A stretch of 64,000 bases of DNA from Kryptolebias marmoratus (GCF_001649575.2 NC_051435.1:7191633-7255632); one strand, 5' to 3'; shown: positions 25,891-37,716, numbered from the stretch's first letter. The notes: generated from the sequence alone by a model not told the origin. Numbers and translations are program-made.

Positions 25891-27452
25891 AATCACAGGG
25901 CAGAGCTTCACCGATCAAACCATTTGATGCTACCTGTGGAGTGTTACGACTCAGAGTCCAGAGTTACACCAGAGTTACACCAGAGCTCCACCCCGCCGTC
26001 GGCTCTGACTTTCTGCTGCTTGCATCACCTATTAATACCCACTCAGACTGTGACAGCTGAGGATTCAGATCCTGTTTACTGGTTCCTGCAAGCAATTAGA
26101 GGCACAAACAACTGATTATTAACAAAACTGCGCAGTGACTGACTTGTTGTTTAATATTCTTTAATAGTACAGTATTAGTTATGTTGACAACCACAAAAGG
26201 TTGGTAAACTTCTTGAGCATGAACATTATTGTCAGATGGGACTGATTTTTTAAGAGTGGTCATGATCAACACAGTTAGAGCTCTAGGTTTGAAAAATACA
26301 GATTAATGTGAAGTAGCCATGATTATTTTGTTTCAGGGGCCTTTCACAGAGAAATGCACCCGGAGCTTCCAAACTGTGTGTTTGTGTTGTACTGTGCTGA
26401 GGTGATGATGTCAACCTGCACGCTGCGTTCGAGTTTAAACCAAATTAAAAAGATTTAAAGAATAAAAATGACACTGTTTTAACTTAGGTGCTGCACTCTG
26501 TACATACCTCAGTGTAGCCCATTAGAATGAACTGTAGAGGCTGAAAATTGGAAATGAAACTGAAGTGTCGTGTTTTGGTCATTTTAAGGTCACAGCGCTC
26601 CAGAGCGGACCCAAAGAGACCTTGCTTGGAGTCAAAATGTCTTTCAGTGTTATGAGAACATGCCTCTTTGTGAAGACGATGTGTATTTGTGTGTGGGCAG
26701 TGGTAACTGTATCTGATTACTGACAGAGAGGCAATAAAAACACATAAAAATCAAAGATGCCCACAGAGAAAGAGAGAGAATCCAGAGTGCAAGACCATCT
26801 AGATCCAATGTCTATCCTAAAATTCCCCCAGCTGTTAAGGGGTGACTCATTTGTTTAATTATTAGGTAATGAACACCCCAAACGTGTTAGTTAGTGTGCG
26901 TCCATCACTCTGAGGTTTTTCAGCCGGAATTTGGTTTTTATTTTGGCTAGACTGTCCCATCGGTCCAACTGAGTCTGAAGTGAATGGGAAAGTGTTGGTT
27001 TTACAGGTTCATCTGCTGAATGAGCCTCAGATCAACCTTCCTCCTGTTGAACTGCTGCTCGCTCTACCTCCTCCTCCTCCTGAACAGTAACTCTAATACT
27101 GGAGCTTTTCTCAGACAGCCTGAAGACACACGCTGCCTGGAAAACCCGCTGCTTCCTTCAGCCTCCGAGCAACCAGCGCAGAGTTTGAGCACGATTTGTA
27201 TATGTGCACGCCTCTCTCTTTCTTTAAATCCTAACTTTACTGTTTCTGTTGTGAAGGGCAGCAATCATCATGATGATCTGCCGAAAAAAGTAACTGACTG
27301 AACAATCATGAACAGGACTGACATTTTCGCTCACAAATGTTTCATAAAACATGCCTCAAAGTTCACTCAGTTTACTTTAATTATCCAGCAAACATCATTC
27401 AGGCATATCTTTTGTCATATAAAGACAAATATATATTTAGATTCTATTTAAC
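25891..27452. other. Intergenic DNA upstream of the first olfactory receptor
   Basis: No gene is supported. The open frame at 27020-27301 has a hydrophobic start but no homologue I recognise and no splice partner. Confidence 0.4.
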
Positions 27453-28500
27453 TTCAACCCCAATTCCAAAAAAGGTGGGACATTTTGTAAAATGTCACAA
27501 AAAAACAGAATGTAATGATTTATTTATCTCATAAACCCACATTTTATTAACAATGGAACATTAATAAAAAGTTTAAACTAAGAAATTGTACTATTTTTTG
27601 GAAATAAACAAAAAACAAATAAAAAACAATCATTTTATGGCAGCAATACATCACAAAACATCTGGGCCAGGGCCATGAAGAAGAATCTGGAGAAATCTCT
27701 GAGGTCAAAGGTCAAGGCTGGATGTTGGTGATCTTGGGGCCCTCAGGAGCCACTGCATTAAAACCAGGTTCTGGTTCTGTTCTGTTCAGGAACACTTCCA
27801 CAGATCATTGTCTGTAAACACAGTTCACCGTGCTGTCCACAAACGCTGCTTAAAGCTCTATCAGGCAGAGAAGAAGCCAGATGTGAACACCATCCAGAAA
27901 CGCTGCCGTCTTCTCTGGACCGAAGCTTGTTTAAAATGGATTGAGGCAAAGAGGAGAACTGTTCTGAGTCCAGATGGGTCCAAACCATGGAGGATAAGAA
28001 CCATCCAGCCTGTTATCAGCACACAAGGCTGCCTCGCTGATGGTATGGGGGTGCATTAGTGCCTCTGGCATAGGCAGCTTACTTGTCTGGAAAGACACAG
28101 TCAAAGCAAAAAAGTGTATGGAGGTTTTAGAACAACATCCTGACAACGTCTTCTTTAGGGAAGGCTTTGCATATTTCAGAAGATCATTACTACGCTTCAT
28201 TTATGACAACAGGAAGAGTTCAGGTGCTGAACCGGCCTGCCTGCAGTCCAGACCTCCCACCAATTAAAAACATTTTGCACATCGTAAAAAAAATAAAATA
28301 AAATAAATACATCCAGCAAAGACGACCCAGACTATTGAACAGCTAGAATTTAACATCAGACAAAAATGGGACAACCTTCCCCTCAAAAAACTGCAGCAGC
28401 TGCTCTCCTCAGTTACTAGACGTTACAGACTAGTTAAAATTAGAGAGGATACTTCATCCAGGTAAATACGGCCTTGCCACAACTGTTTTAAGATATGCTT
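27453..28500 (+). mobile_element. Decayed Tc1/mariner-like DNA transposon with rearranged left arm
   Basis: The left end (caaccccaattccaaaaaagg) matches my memory of the terminal repeat of a very common teleost Tc1/mariner-like family. Transposase sense sequence, with several stops and frameshifts, follows from about 27690 (VNTVHRAVHKRCLKLYQAEK and so on). It includes a CLQSRPP stretch where the family has its C-P-SPD catalytic-domain motif. The first 220 bases appear to be the family's 3' arm in inverse orientation (the piece 'gggccagggccat' reads antisense). This suggests a foldback rearrangement or two overlapping copies. It is not active. Confidence 0.65.
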
Positions 28501-28649
28501 CTACCATAATATTCCAAACAAATATAGGACATTGTACATTAAATATTTACACAAATATCACTGAGAAAAACAAACATTTCAAATTATTAGCCCACATGTT
28601 AAACAAATATACATATAGAGTCCAACTTGAAATCACTCATCAGGATATA

Positions 28650-29591
28650 TCAGCCCAACCTGTTGAGCTGTTTGTTGAACTTACTCAGTCTCAAAAAGCT
28701 TTTTCGTACCTGAGTTAAATTAAGACCATATATGATAGGGTTAAATAAAGGGGGGATTATCAGAAACTGTATAGCCATTATGTTTCTCAAACTCTGCGCC
28801 ATCGATTTGGATCCATATCGAGCGTACATGACATCAAAAAGAAGAGCAGCGGTGACATTAATCAGACAGAACAAATGGGGCATGCACGTCTGCAGGAACT
28901 TCTTCCTGCGCTCCTGATACTTTAAGGAGAACTTTACTAACTGCACATAGGAACACATAATGAAAAGAGCATGGAAGAAATAGAGAAGCATAAAACAATA
29001 TCCAACAATATTATTGGGTGTTATTGAATGACATGAAAGTATGAGGACAGACCAGTTATCACAATATAGTTTATCTATGTGGGAGCCACATAACGTCAGG
29101 GTAGAGGTCATAATCATCACAACAGTCTGACTGATAATTGGCAAAAGTCTGGAGAAACACACCAAAAAGGCAACCCGTTGTTTTGTCATGATAGCATGGT
29201 ACTCCAGAGGGCGGCATATAGCCAAATATCGATCATAGGCCATCACAGCCAGAACAGAATAATCAGTCGCTGCATAAGAATATATGAAAAAGACCTGCAA
29301 GAGACAGCCACTGTAAGATATGACATGAGTGTCGGCCAACAGGTCAAAGAGGAATTTCGGATGAAAGGCTGCTGTCCCATAAAGGCTGTTAAAGCACAGA
29401 TTACACAAGAAGATGTACATGGGTTTATGAAGTTTTTCTTCAAGTATGATCGTAAGAATGAGAGACACATTCACAAGCAAAATCACACAGTAACAAAGCA
29501 GGTTTAGAGAGAAAAGAGTGACTCTGTACTTTGTCGTCATGTCCTTCAGGCCTGACAAGGTGAAGAACCCTATCATGGTTGCATTGATCAT
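28650..29591 (-). CDS. Olfactory receptor, subfamily B copy 1
   Basis: This is a 313-residue intronless odorant receptor starting MINATMIGFF at an ATG with an immediate N-glycosylation site (NAT). Visible landmarks are LHKPMY in intracellular loop 1, VMAYDRYLAICRPLEYH after TM3, KFLQTCMPHL at TM6 and PPLFNPIIYGLNLTQVRKS in TM7 and the tail. It is the most divergent of the B copies: it has SGCLLQV and VSLILTIILEEK where the 48 and 58 kb copies have AGCILQV and VALILTIIFEEK. The frame is intact. The upstream flank (to about 29800) is shared with the other B copies. Confidence 0.94.
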   Translation of the reverse strand: MINATMIGFFTLSGLKDMTTKYRVTLFSLNLLCYCVILLVNVSLILTIILEEKLHKPMYIFLCNLCFNSLYGTAAFHPKFLFDLLADTHVISYSGCLLQVFFIYSYAATDYSVLAVMAYDRYLAICRPLEYHAIMTKQRVAFLVCFSRLLPIISQTVVMIMTSTLTLCGSHIDKLYCDNWSVLILSCHSITPNNIVGYCFMLLYFFHALFIMCSYVQLVKFSLKYQERRKKFLQTCMPHLFCLINVTAALLFDVMYARYGSKSMAQSLRNIMAIQFLIIPPLFNPIIYGLNLTQVRKSFLRLSKFNKQLNRLG

Positions 29592-30034
29592 TATTTATCT
29601 GTCTCTAAAAACAATCATCAGAGCAGGTATCTCTATCCATCTATCTGCAACAGGCAGAGCTGAGCTGATGAAATGTGTCGGCTGCAGCAAATCAGACCAG
29701 CAAACAGGGTGACGTCTTTAAATCCTCACTGAGGGTTACAACATCACCACTCACAGCTCAGTTTATCTCCAGAGGTTTATTACCCACTGCAAAGGAGACA
29801 ATTGATCATATCACATAATGTAAAACAAAGTAAACCCCTGGAACAAAGCATTAGCAAATGGTACAGCTACTTATGTCACTATTATATCTCCATGGTACTA
29901 TTACCCAGTGTACAAGGTTGAATTTTCACAATATCTTCTTTAAAGCACTGAAGGACTGGAGGGATGTCAATAAAAAGATTGTGTGGAATGATTAATCCCT
30001 GGTTGTGAGTAGACTGATTTCAGGAAAAGATCCT

Positions 30035-31077
30035 GACAACCAGAATTTCTAAAAGGTTGAGTTAAGTGAAATGTAAATAAAAACAGACTGCAATGATGCG
30101 CTTATCTTACAAACCCATTTTATTTACAATTAAACAAAGTAAACATATCAAATGTTGAAACTATATTTTGCTGGATGGAAGCATGTTCTGTTAATCCTTC
30201 TAAATTCTTTCTGCATTGATGGAGACTTTCCAGATGTGCAAACTGCCCATGCCAGAGGCACTAATGCACCCCCATACCATCAGAGAGGCAGGCTTTTGAA
30301 CTGTGTGCTGATAGCAGGCTGAATGGTCCCTCTCCTCCGTGGTTTGGATCCGTCTGACCTCAGAACAGTTCTCCTCCAGAGAAGACGGCAGCGTTTCTGG
30401 ATGGTGTTCACATCTGGCTTCTTCTCTGCCTGATAGAGCTTTAAGCAGCGTTTGTGGACAGCACGGTGAACTGTGTTTACAGACAATGATCTGTGGACGT
30501 GTTCCTGAGCAGAACAGAACCAGAACCTGGTTTTAATGCAGTGGCCTATGAGGGCCCCAAGATCACCAACATCCAGCCTTGACCTTTGACCTCAGAGATT
30601 TATCCAGATTCTTTAAATATATTGATGATATTACGAACTGTATAGTTCACAATATTTTTCATTAAGGAACATTGTTTTGAATTTGTTCCACTATTTTCAG
30701 ACAGTTTTTCTCAGACTGGTGAACCTCTGCCCATCTTTACTTCTGTGAGATTCAGCCTCTAAAATCTTCTTTTTGCACACAGTCCTCTTACTGACCTGCT
30801 GCCAATGAACCTAATTTGTTACTCCTGCTGTCTATTATTCATATGACTAACTTTTACAACTCTTTGTTGCCCCATTCCAATATTTTTGAAATATTTCGCT
30901 GCAATAAAAGTTAAAAATGTCTAATTTTTTTCATAAAATGGCCTAATTCCTTTGTTTAAAGATTTGATTTGTTTACTGTGTTTTCATTGTAGGTCTCTAT
31001 GATTTGCAAATCGTAGCATTCTGTTTTAATTTACATTTTATGCAACAATACAACATTTTCAGAATTAAGGTTGTGGT
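30035..31077 (-). mobile_element. Decayed Tc1/mariner-like transposon (same family as 27453), minus orientation
   Basis: Both ends resemble the family's terminal repeats: 'acaaccagaatttctaaaa' on the left and 'cagaattaaggttgtgg' on the right. The minus-strand frame around 30280-30486 repeats MSVNTVHRAVHKRCLKLYQA, nearly identical to the 27.8 kb copy. The DNA-binding-domain region follows toward 30760. Stops and frameshifts break the transposase, and the C-terminal part is mostly deleted. Confidence 0.65.
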
Positions 31078-31181
31078 TAAAAGGAATTTAAAGACAATTT
31101 TACATGACATTAAATTGTATATTTTTCAATAATTTCACTTTTAGTCATCCATAATCTTTTGAGTATTTTCAGTTCTCTTAA

Positions 31182-31249
<68 letters not shown>

Positions 31250-31250
31250 N
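31182..31250. repeat. (TA)n microsatellite ending in an ambiguous base
   Basis: An uninterrupted AT dinucleotide run of about 66 bases is closed by a single N at 31250. The true length is probably unresolved in the assembly. Confidence 0.95.
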
Positions 31251-31714
31251 TTGAATCGCTTATTTGGATCACTTTTCAGTTTTTGTTCAGTTTAGGCACA
31301 AATCAACTTTTTGTTTGGATATAAAATATATACAGTATGTATAAGATAAACAAAATAATCTACAAATAACTAAGCAGCTCAGAGATTCAGGTTAAAAGAA
31401 AGCAGTCTGGGAAACCAGATTTTATTGTGTTGTGATAATTTACATACAGCTTTTGAATTTTTGTGTAGTCAGCCTACAAGCTTTGGATTTCTTTAAAGAG
31501 TAACTAACAGCAACAGCAACAGCAAGGTTTTTAGGTAAATACACCGGAGTAAAACACAATTAATGACATTTTTACTCATGTAAAAGAGACATGAAACACA
31601 TTTTTTCTTTAAAGATTTTAAAAGCTGCCAACAGTTAACAAAGGAAGATACCAGCTGAGAAGCATAAAGCCACCAAACGTTTCTTATAAACATGATTGTT
31701 TGTTTTTTACTTGC

Positions 31715-32659
31715 TCATGATTTCAATCTCAAAACAGGTTCTTTGCAAAATATTAAATGAACGATTCTTTTTCTTAATTGAGTCAATCTGACACCGTAGA
31801 TGAGAGGGTTGATGAATGGTGGAATGAGGAGGAACTCCATTGCTAAGAAATTCTGAACATTTTGCGACAAATCCTTTGAGCCGAATCTCATGTACAGCAA
31901 GTCAAACAGCAAAGACACAACGACCACAGCCAAGGAGAATAAATGTGGCATGCATGTCTGCATGAATTTTTGTTTGTTCTCTTTGGATGTCTGGCAGGTT
32001 TTGACCAGATAAAAATACGACCAAACAATAAAAACAACGTGGCAAAAGTAAAACGTGTAATTAAAAGCTGTGATAACAACGCGTGCTACAGAGGCTGAGC
32101 AAGCAAGATTAGAAATCAACCAGTTAACACAGTAGATCTTTGGTATGTGTGACCCACATAACCTTGACGTTGCTGTTGTTATTGTGCTCATAAACAACAG
32201 GTAAAAAGAAATAAACCAAGCAGTAAACACATAGATACACACTCTTTGTTTAGTCATCACAGAATGGTACACCAGAGGTCGACATATAGCTGTGTATCTG
32301 TCGTAAGCCATTAGAGCCAGTAAAGAAAAGTCAGCACAGGCTGAAGAGTGCAATACAAAACCCTGCAGATAACATCCAGGAACCGAGATGGAATGAGTGC
32401 TCGACAGGAGATCATGAAGGAATTTAGGATAAAAACCTGCTGTCCCATAGAGGCCATTAATACACAGATTACAGAGGAAAATGTACATAGGTCCATGGAG
32501 GGTTTTATCCACAATGATTGTCACAACAATGGTCACATTTACCAGCCAAATCACACAATAATAAAGTAAAGTAAGAGCAAAGAGAGTGACCCGGTAGCTT
32601 GCTGTCCCACTTAGCCCTGACAAAGTAAACATGGTGATTACCGACATATTATCCATCAT
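31715..32659 (-). CDS. Olfactory receptor, singleton type
   Basis: This is a 314-residue intronless odorant receptor starting MMDNMSV, with an N-glycosylation site (NMS). Landmarks are LHGPMYIFLCNLCINGLYG, LMAYDRYTAICRPLVYH, KFMQTCMPHL at TM6 and PPFINPLIYGVRLTQLRKR. It shares more with the 24970 gene (for example YMRFGS and QNVQNF near TM6-TM7) than with subfamilies A and B. The frame is intact. Two adjacent ATGs (32659 and 32656) could each be the start. No second copy was found in the window. Confidence 0.94.
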   Translation of the reverse strand: MMDNMSVITMFTLSGLSGTASYRVTLFALTLLYYCVIWLVNVTIVVTIIVDKTLHGPMYIFLCNLCINGLYGTAGFYPKFLHDLLSSTHSISVPGCYLQGFVLHSSACADFSLLALMAYDRYTAICRPLVYHSVMTKQRVCIYVFTAWFISFYLLFMSTITTATSRLCGSHIPKIYCVNWLISNLACSASVARVVITAFNYTFYFCHVVFIVWSYFYLVKTCQTSKENKQKFMQTCMPHLFSLAVVVVSLLFDLLYMRFGSKDLSQNVQNFLAMEFLLIPPFINPLIYGVRLTQLRKRIVHLIFCKEPVLRLKS

Positions 32660-33087
32660 AAAATATTAGTTTACCGTTCTCTTTCACAAAGATGTAAATT
32701 GACTCGAGCACAGCCCACTTTTTGAGTAGAGCCAGAAGTAGCTGGTTCTGTCTTTCTCATGTTGTCAGGAGTTTATAAGTCTTTGAGGCAGTCACAGGAA
32801 AGGGTGTTTGTTCCCAGAGGAGTTCTACGTCCTATCACTCAATTAAGAGTTGCACTCACTGAGTTTCTCATTATAAGTGAATCTATAAGTCTGCTTTTAA
32901 ACCTGAAGGACAAAAGGCACTGATTTTAATAACTTTAATGTACTTATGACCTGTAATATGTAAAACTGCATTAAAAAAATGTTAAATAATGTAAGTATAA
33001 GACTGATAATTGGTATTCGGTATATGACTCAGACTGGCGTAAGGAAAAAAAAAAACTGATCCAGACATCACTACCCACAACACCTGC

Positions 33088-33150
<63 letters not shown>

Positions 33151-33604
33151 TATTTTTTAATATTTAAATGGGGAGATTACATTCTCTCTGTCAGATACTC
33201 TTTAATGCCTTGTATATAGAGGTATATGATGTTATTGCTTGGTGTAGCTCTTTTTTTTTTGGTATTTTTTTTACAAACACTTTATTTATTGTTTTAAAAC
33301 AAGGACAATAAACACAACATGTTCCCATCAATATCTCAATACAAATTACAAAGAGGGTAAAGCTTATAGAATAAGAATCTGTGCGAACACAAAACTTCTG
33401 TGAGCCTTTAGGTTGATGGTGCTGCACATTTTTATTGGTTCAGCTGTTAATGTTTCCAGAGTTATTGTTTTCCTATAATCAACCAAATTTGGTCTTTTCA
33501 TGGATGTAATGGTTTTATTTTTTTATTTTTTCATAAATTGCATGAATTTTCCTGGGGACAGAAAGCTGCAGAGGCTGATTTGTAAGTCCTCTTTGTATGT
33601 TCTG
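32660..33604. other. Intergenic DNA with an AT microsatellite
   Basis: This stretch contains a (TA)n run (33089-33148). From about 33290 it is similar to flanks at 41000-41330 and 42930-43220, which marks the left side of the subfamily A duplication unit. No gene is supported. Confidence 0.5.
33089..33148. repeat. (TA)n microsatellite
   Basis: A perfect TA dinucleotide run of about 60 bases. Confidence 0.95.
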
Positions 33605-33920
33605 GAGATCCATCCATCCATTTTCTTTTCCCGCGTCTCCACTCCGGGTCACAGGTAGTTGGTGCGTATCTCTGGCAGTCACTGTGTGCGGGGCGGGGGA
33701 CACCCTGGACAGGTCCATCACAGGGCCACAAAAACCAAAATAAGACAAACAATCGTTTTTTGGTCTGTGGGAGGAAACTAGACTACCTGGATGAAACCAA
33801 TGTGTGCACAGGGAAAACATGCAAACTCCAACCAGAAAGGCCCCAGGCCGAGATGTGATCCTGCAACCTTCTTACTGGGAAGCGACAGCTCTTACCACTA
33901 CACCGCTGTGCCACCCAGTT
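33605..33920. repeat. Dispersed teleost SINE/LINE-type repeat
   Basis: Phrases such as 'gtgggaggaaactagact', 'acatgcaaactcc' and 'ttaccactacaccgctgtgcc' match a very abundant fish interspersed repeat I recognise from memory. It lies just 3' of the first subfamily A receptor. Confidence 0.65.
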
Positions 33921-33957
33921 CTGCAGCTATAATACCATATTTAAATTATATCTGACA

Positions 33958-34890
33958 TTATGTTCTTTTATTGCATATTAACCACTGTAAAATGTGTTTT
34001 CTAATATCTGGCAGCTTGAGCCCATACACCAGAGGATTCAGAACAGGAGGAATGACAACAAACTCCAAAGATAAAACCACAGCAACAAAAAGATTGATAT
34101 CTTCCACACTGTATCGACTCAGGGCAATGTCACAAAAACCTGCGATGGAATAAATGATGAATGAAACTAAGAGTGGCAGGCAGCTCTGTAACACTTTACT
34201 TTTAAACTCGGCTGATTTCTTCCAGCAGACGAGAACAATTCGTAAATATGTATACAGGACATAGGAAAGTGGGAAGAAAATTGTAGTTATGGACAAAAAC
34301 ATACCCAAAATATTGTTGTTATTGGTGCTAATGCAGGATAATTTAACCACATTCCAGTTGGCACAGAAGACTTTCTGTATCTCGTTACCACATAAAGGAA
34401 GCTGAGCAGACAAGAAAATGACTGCAGCAACTATCAAGGCTGGAAAAATCCAAACCAGCGCTGACAACATAAGGACAGTTTTAGAAGTCATCTTACTGTG
34501 ATAGTGTAAAGGATGACAAACAGCTACATATCGATCATAAGCCATAACACTGAGAATGGTCAGCTCATTGCAAGCGTACGTGTAAATGACATAAATCTGA
34601 GTGAAACAAGCAGGATGTGAGATCAAATGAGCATCAGACAGCAGGTCCATGAGAAACCTGGGGAAGAAACCAGTCGAGCCATACAGGGCGTTGGCTGATA
34701 ACAAAGCAACAAACATATACATGGGCTGGTGCAGCGTTCTGTACTGGGAGATCACCACAATCAGCAGCAGATTGGCCGAGACAATGAAGCTGTAGAGCAG
34801 AACGCAAAAAGTAAAGGCCATGAAGCGGTAGTGTCCGATGTTCACAAACATGGTGAGGTTAAAGTAAAAAGGGAGCGTGCTGTTTTCCAT
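33958..34890 (-). CDS. Olfactory receptor, subfamily A copy 1
   Basis: This is a 310-residue intronless odorant receptor. The open frame reaches 34932 but opens with GTG. ATGs lie at 34899 and 34890, and MENSTLPFYF (glycosylation site NST) is the usual receptor N-terminus, so 34890 is chosen. Landmarks are TLHQPMYMF, the glycine-rich GSTGFFPRF after TM2, VMAYDRYVAVCHPLHYH, KVLQSCLPLL at TM6 and PPVLNPLVYGLKLPDIRKH. Residues 1-139 are identical to copies 2 and 4; differences begin in TM4. One oddity is KVLQSCLPLL, where the other copies have His (SCLPHL), a normally conserved TM6 residue. Confidence 0.94.
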   Translation of the reverse strand: MENSTLPFYFNLTMFVNIGHYRFMAFTFCVLLYSFIVSANLLLIVVISQYRTLHQPMYMFVALLSANALYGSTGFFPRFLMDLLSDAHLISHPACFTQIYVIYTYACNELTILSVMAYDRYVAVCHPLHYHSKMTSKTVLMLSALVWIFPALIVAAVIFLSAQLPLCGNEIQKVFCANWNVVKLSCISTNNNNILGMFLSITTIFFPLSYVLYTYLRIVLVCWKKSAEFKSKVLQSCLPLLVSFIIYSIAGFCDIALSRYSVEDINLFVAVVLSLEFVVIPPVLNPLVYGLKLPDIRKHILQWLICNKRT

Positions 34891-34899
34891 TCCACTCAT

Positions 34900-35915
34900 C
34901 AAGAACCCAGTTTCCTGATGTTCTGCTGCCACACAAACTCTTATTTCTGTCTTAAGAAAACATTAGCTTCATTTAACAACACCTGTAAACAAAATACATT
35001 TAAATACAATGAAAGACAACATCAGATAAAGCCGATCAAACCTGCAGCAGTTTTATGTTAAAACAAGTTTCAATTCATCTGCTCTACATTGAAGTTTACA
35101 TTCTTGGTCAGAGCTGTAAACAGATCACAAGTGAAGGTGAGGGAGGGAATTAGGAGACTTTAATGCTGCCTCGCTTCAGACGTCATCATTCTTTTTTCTA
35201 CTCAGGAGAGTTCTGACACAAACAGGCATCTTCATGATTTTAATTTGATGACCTTTGCAGCAGCTGTGCTAAAAAAAGGCAAAACATACTTCATTAGTTC
35301 CCATGTAAAATGTAATTGTTGTACACAGTTAATCAAAGGAAAATATGTTGCTTTACTGACTGAGTTATAGCCTTTTGTCAAGGTAGCTGTTGTAGCCATC
35401 TTGAATTTTTAAAAAAGTTAGACATTTGTTAGCACTCAGAGCATGTATAAGGGATTAATTTAACCTTCTACCACATCAAATTGTACATTCAAATTTTAAA
35501 ATTTGACTAAATTGAAGCTAATAAAAAACTAATTAGTCAAAATATGTGTTGGGGATTACAGTCAACTACTACCATGCAAATTTAGAGCTCAAAATTTCTA
35601 TATTTGAATGAGTTAAAGCCGTTTGCCAAAGTAGCTATAGTGACCATCTTGAATTAAAGAAAATGTGCAGATAACATCAGAGTAAAGGTCATGACCCAGT
35701 CAGACACCTGTGACCTGCACCCCTTGCCAAGGCTAAGTGATAAAGTACCTTCTGAAAGTCTGCAGAAGATACAAAACATTTCCTACAGGCACCATCACAG
35801 AAACCAATAAGATGGTCTACAGCACAGGAACAGTGATCCTGGACCACAAATGTTCAGGAGCATTGTCTCCCCTGGAGGAGAAAGGGGATAGAAGCTCAGA
35901 TCAAGACAAGGCAAA
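34900..35915. repeat. Duplicated 5' flank of subfamily A receptor (unit 1)
   Basis: This stretch is almost base-for-base the same as 38653-39669, and its gene-proximal part recurs at 44155-44300 and 53858-54290. It contains an internal imperfect direct repeat of about 43 bases ('agttatagcc...catcttgaat') at about 35364-35406 and 35611-35654. No gene is supported. It probably holds the receptor promoter, but no element could be pinned down. Confidence 0.7.
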
Positions 35916-36654
35916 TACACTGTATTGCAAAAGGTATTCACTCATCGTCCTTCACACCCATCTGAACTTGAGTGGCAGCCCAATCTTCATCCATAGGGTT
36001 TAAAATGATATTGGCCAACCCTTTGCAGCTATAACTGCTTTAACTCTTCTGGGAAGGCTTTCCACAAGGCTTAGTAGTATCTTTATGGGAACTTTTGACC
36101 ATTCCTCCAGAAGCTCATTTGTGAGATTAGACACTGATGTTGGTTGAGAAGACCTGGCTATCAGTCTCCACTCTAATTCATCCCAAAGGTGTTCTGTCAG
36201 GTTGAGGTCAGGACTCTGTGCAGGCCAGTCATTATCTTCCACACCAAACTCACTCATCCATGTCTTTATGGACCTTGCTTTGTGCACTGGTGGGCAGTCA
36301 TGTTGGAACAGGAAGAGGTCATCCCCAAACTGTTGTCCAAAGTGTCTCAGGATACTGAAGCATCAGGAGTTCCTTTCACTGAAACTGAGCGGCCGGGACC
36401 AACGCCTGAAAAACAACCCCACACCATAATCCTCACTCCACCAGACTTTATACTTGGCACAATGCATTTAGATAAGAACCATTCTCCTGGCAACCAACAC
36501 ACCCAGACTCTTCCATTGGATTCCCAGACAGAGAAGCATGATTTGTCACTCCAGAGAAGATGTCTCCACTGTTCTTCAGTCCAGTAGCTGCGTGCTTTAC
36601 TCCACTGCATCCAAAGTTTTGCACTTGATGACGTAAGGCTTGGATGCAGCTGCT
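35916..36654 (-). mobile_element. Tc1-type transposon remnant in unit 1, cut by an assembly N
   Basis: The left terminal repeat begins tacactgtattgcaaaagg. The minus-strand frames encode the C-terminal half of a Tc1 transposase: KSCFSVWESNGRVWV around the central region (36347-36650) and DWPAQSPDLNLTEHLWDELE (36000-36287), which holds the end of the DDE catalytic domain. A frameshift or small deletion separates the two. The N-terminal DNA-binding part is missing, because the sequence breaks at a single N (36655) and continues as unrelated DNA. The same insertion is present in units 2 and 3 (39670 and 56205). Confidence 0.85.
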
Positions 36655-36655
36655 N

Positions 36656-37716
36656 GAGGGCCGCAGGGAGCAGGCCTCCAAACAGCAGCAGGAAATGTGC
36701 CTCCAGACAGTAGCAGCCTGCTGGTCTGCAGGACGCAGGACAGCAGCGAGCCGATGGACAGCTGAACATTATTCTGAGCAAAACAATGAATTTTTTGCCG
36801 TCTTTCTACTCTTGAGCAGCAATTAGGTGGAAGTCTTTTAAAGAGGTAAATGACAGAAGCATTGGCTCGTTGTTTCGTTAAAGTTGTTTATTTTTCCGTA
36901 GGCAATAAGTATAACAGATCGCATCACTGTAATTATTGTAAAACATTCAATACAGTAAATCTAAACTGTTGCAATGATGAACCCTTTGTTGTGGTGGAAC
37001 AAATTTATTTTTGTTTCCTTTTAGAGTTGTTAGAGCCACATTAATCCTACCGTCACATCACATGATCATCAACACAGATATTTAAATAAGTTTACCTTAA
37101 ACTGGCATTTTTCCCCGTGTTGATAAGCAACAAAATGTGACTTTAGGAACAACACAAACACAGGGTTTCTTTACTGCAATGTGGAGCTACTAAAGCAACA
37201 AGAACAAGATGGCGTTGATTTTAATAATTTTAATAACTTTAATGTACTTATGGCCTGTAATCTGCAAAACTGGGCTTTAAAAAAATATAAGAATGATATT
37301 TGGTGTTTGGTATCTGACTCACACTGGTATAAGGGACAAAACAATATCATCCAGACATCACTACGCACAACACCTGCTTTTAAGAAAAAAAATCATGATA
37401 AGTATTGACTGGTATTAGGAATGTATCTTTTAACATTTAACCAGGAAAAAATACTTTTAGTCAGACACTAATCAACTTTTAGATTGATGGTGCTGCACAT
37501 TTTCATCAGTTCAATTGTCATTGTTTCCAGAGTTATTGTTTTCCCATAATCAACATTTAGTATTTTCATAAAGATAATTTTTTCGTTTTATTTTCAACTT
37601 GCATAATGTTTCCTGGGAACAAAAAGTTGCCGGAACTGATTTTATACATCAGAAATCCCTCTCTTTGTACACTTTGCAGACAAAATATCAAAATATATTT
37701 ATATCTGACATTATCT
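36656..37716. other. Intergenic DNA, part of duplicated flank
   Basis: The stretch from about 36710 to 37000 resembles 42450-42720 ('aaagaggtaaatgacagaa', 'gcaaaacaatga'). No gene is supported. Confidence 0.5.

Noticed and set aside
24970..25911. Longer receptor start at 25911 (and 34932, 38685, 44187, 53890 in subfamily A)
   Set aside because: These upstream starts are GTG codons; the first ATG giving a normal receptor N-terminus with a glycosylation site lies 21 to 42 bases further in.
27020..27301. 93-codon frame starting with a leucine-rich hydrophobic segment
   Set aside because: It resembles a signal peptide only because of a CTC/CTG-rich tract; there is no downstream domain or splice partner.
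31182..33148. Possible CRISPR-like or satellite arrays
   Set aside because: The regular spacing is only two TA dinucleotide runs; there are no repeat-spacer units.
34729..35061. 110-codon + strand frame, repeated identically at 38482, 43984 (extended) and 53687
   Set aside because: It is antisense to the N-terminal coding sequence of subfamily A receptors and is conserved only because the receptor sequence is.
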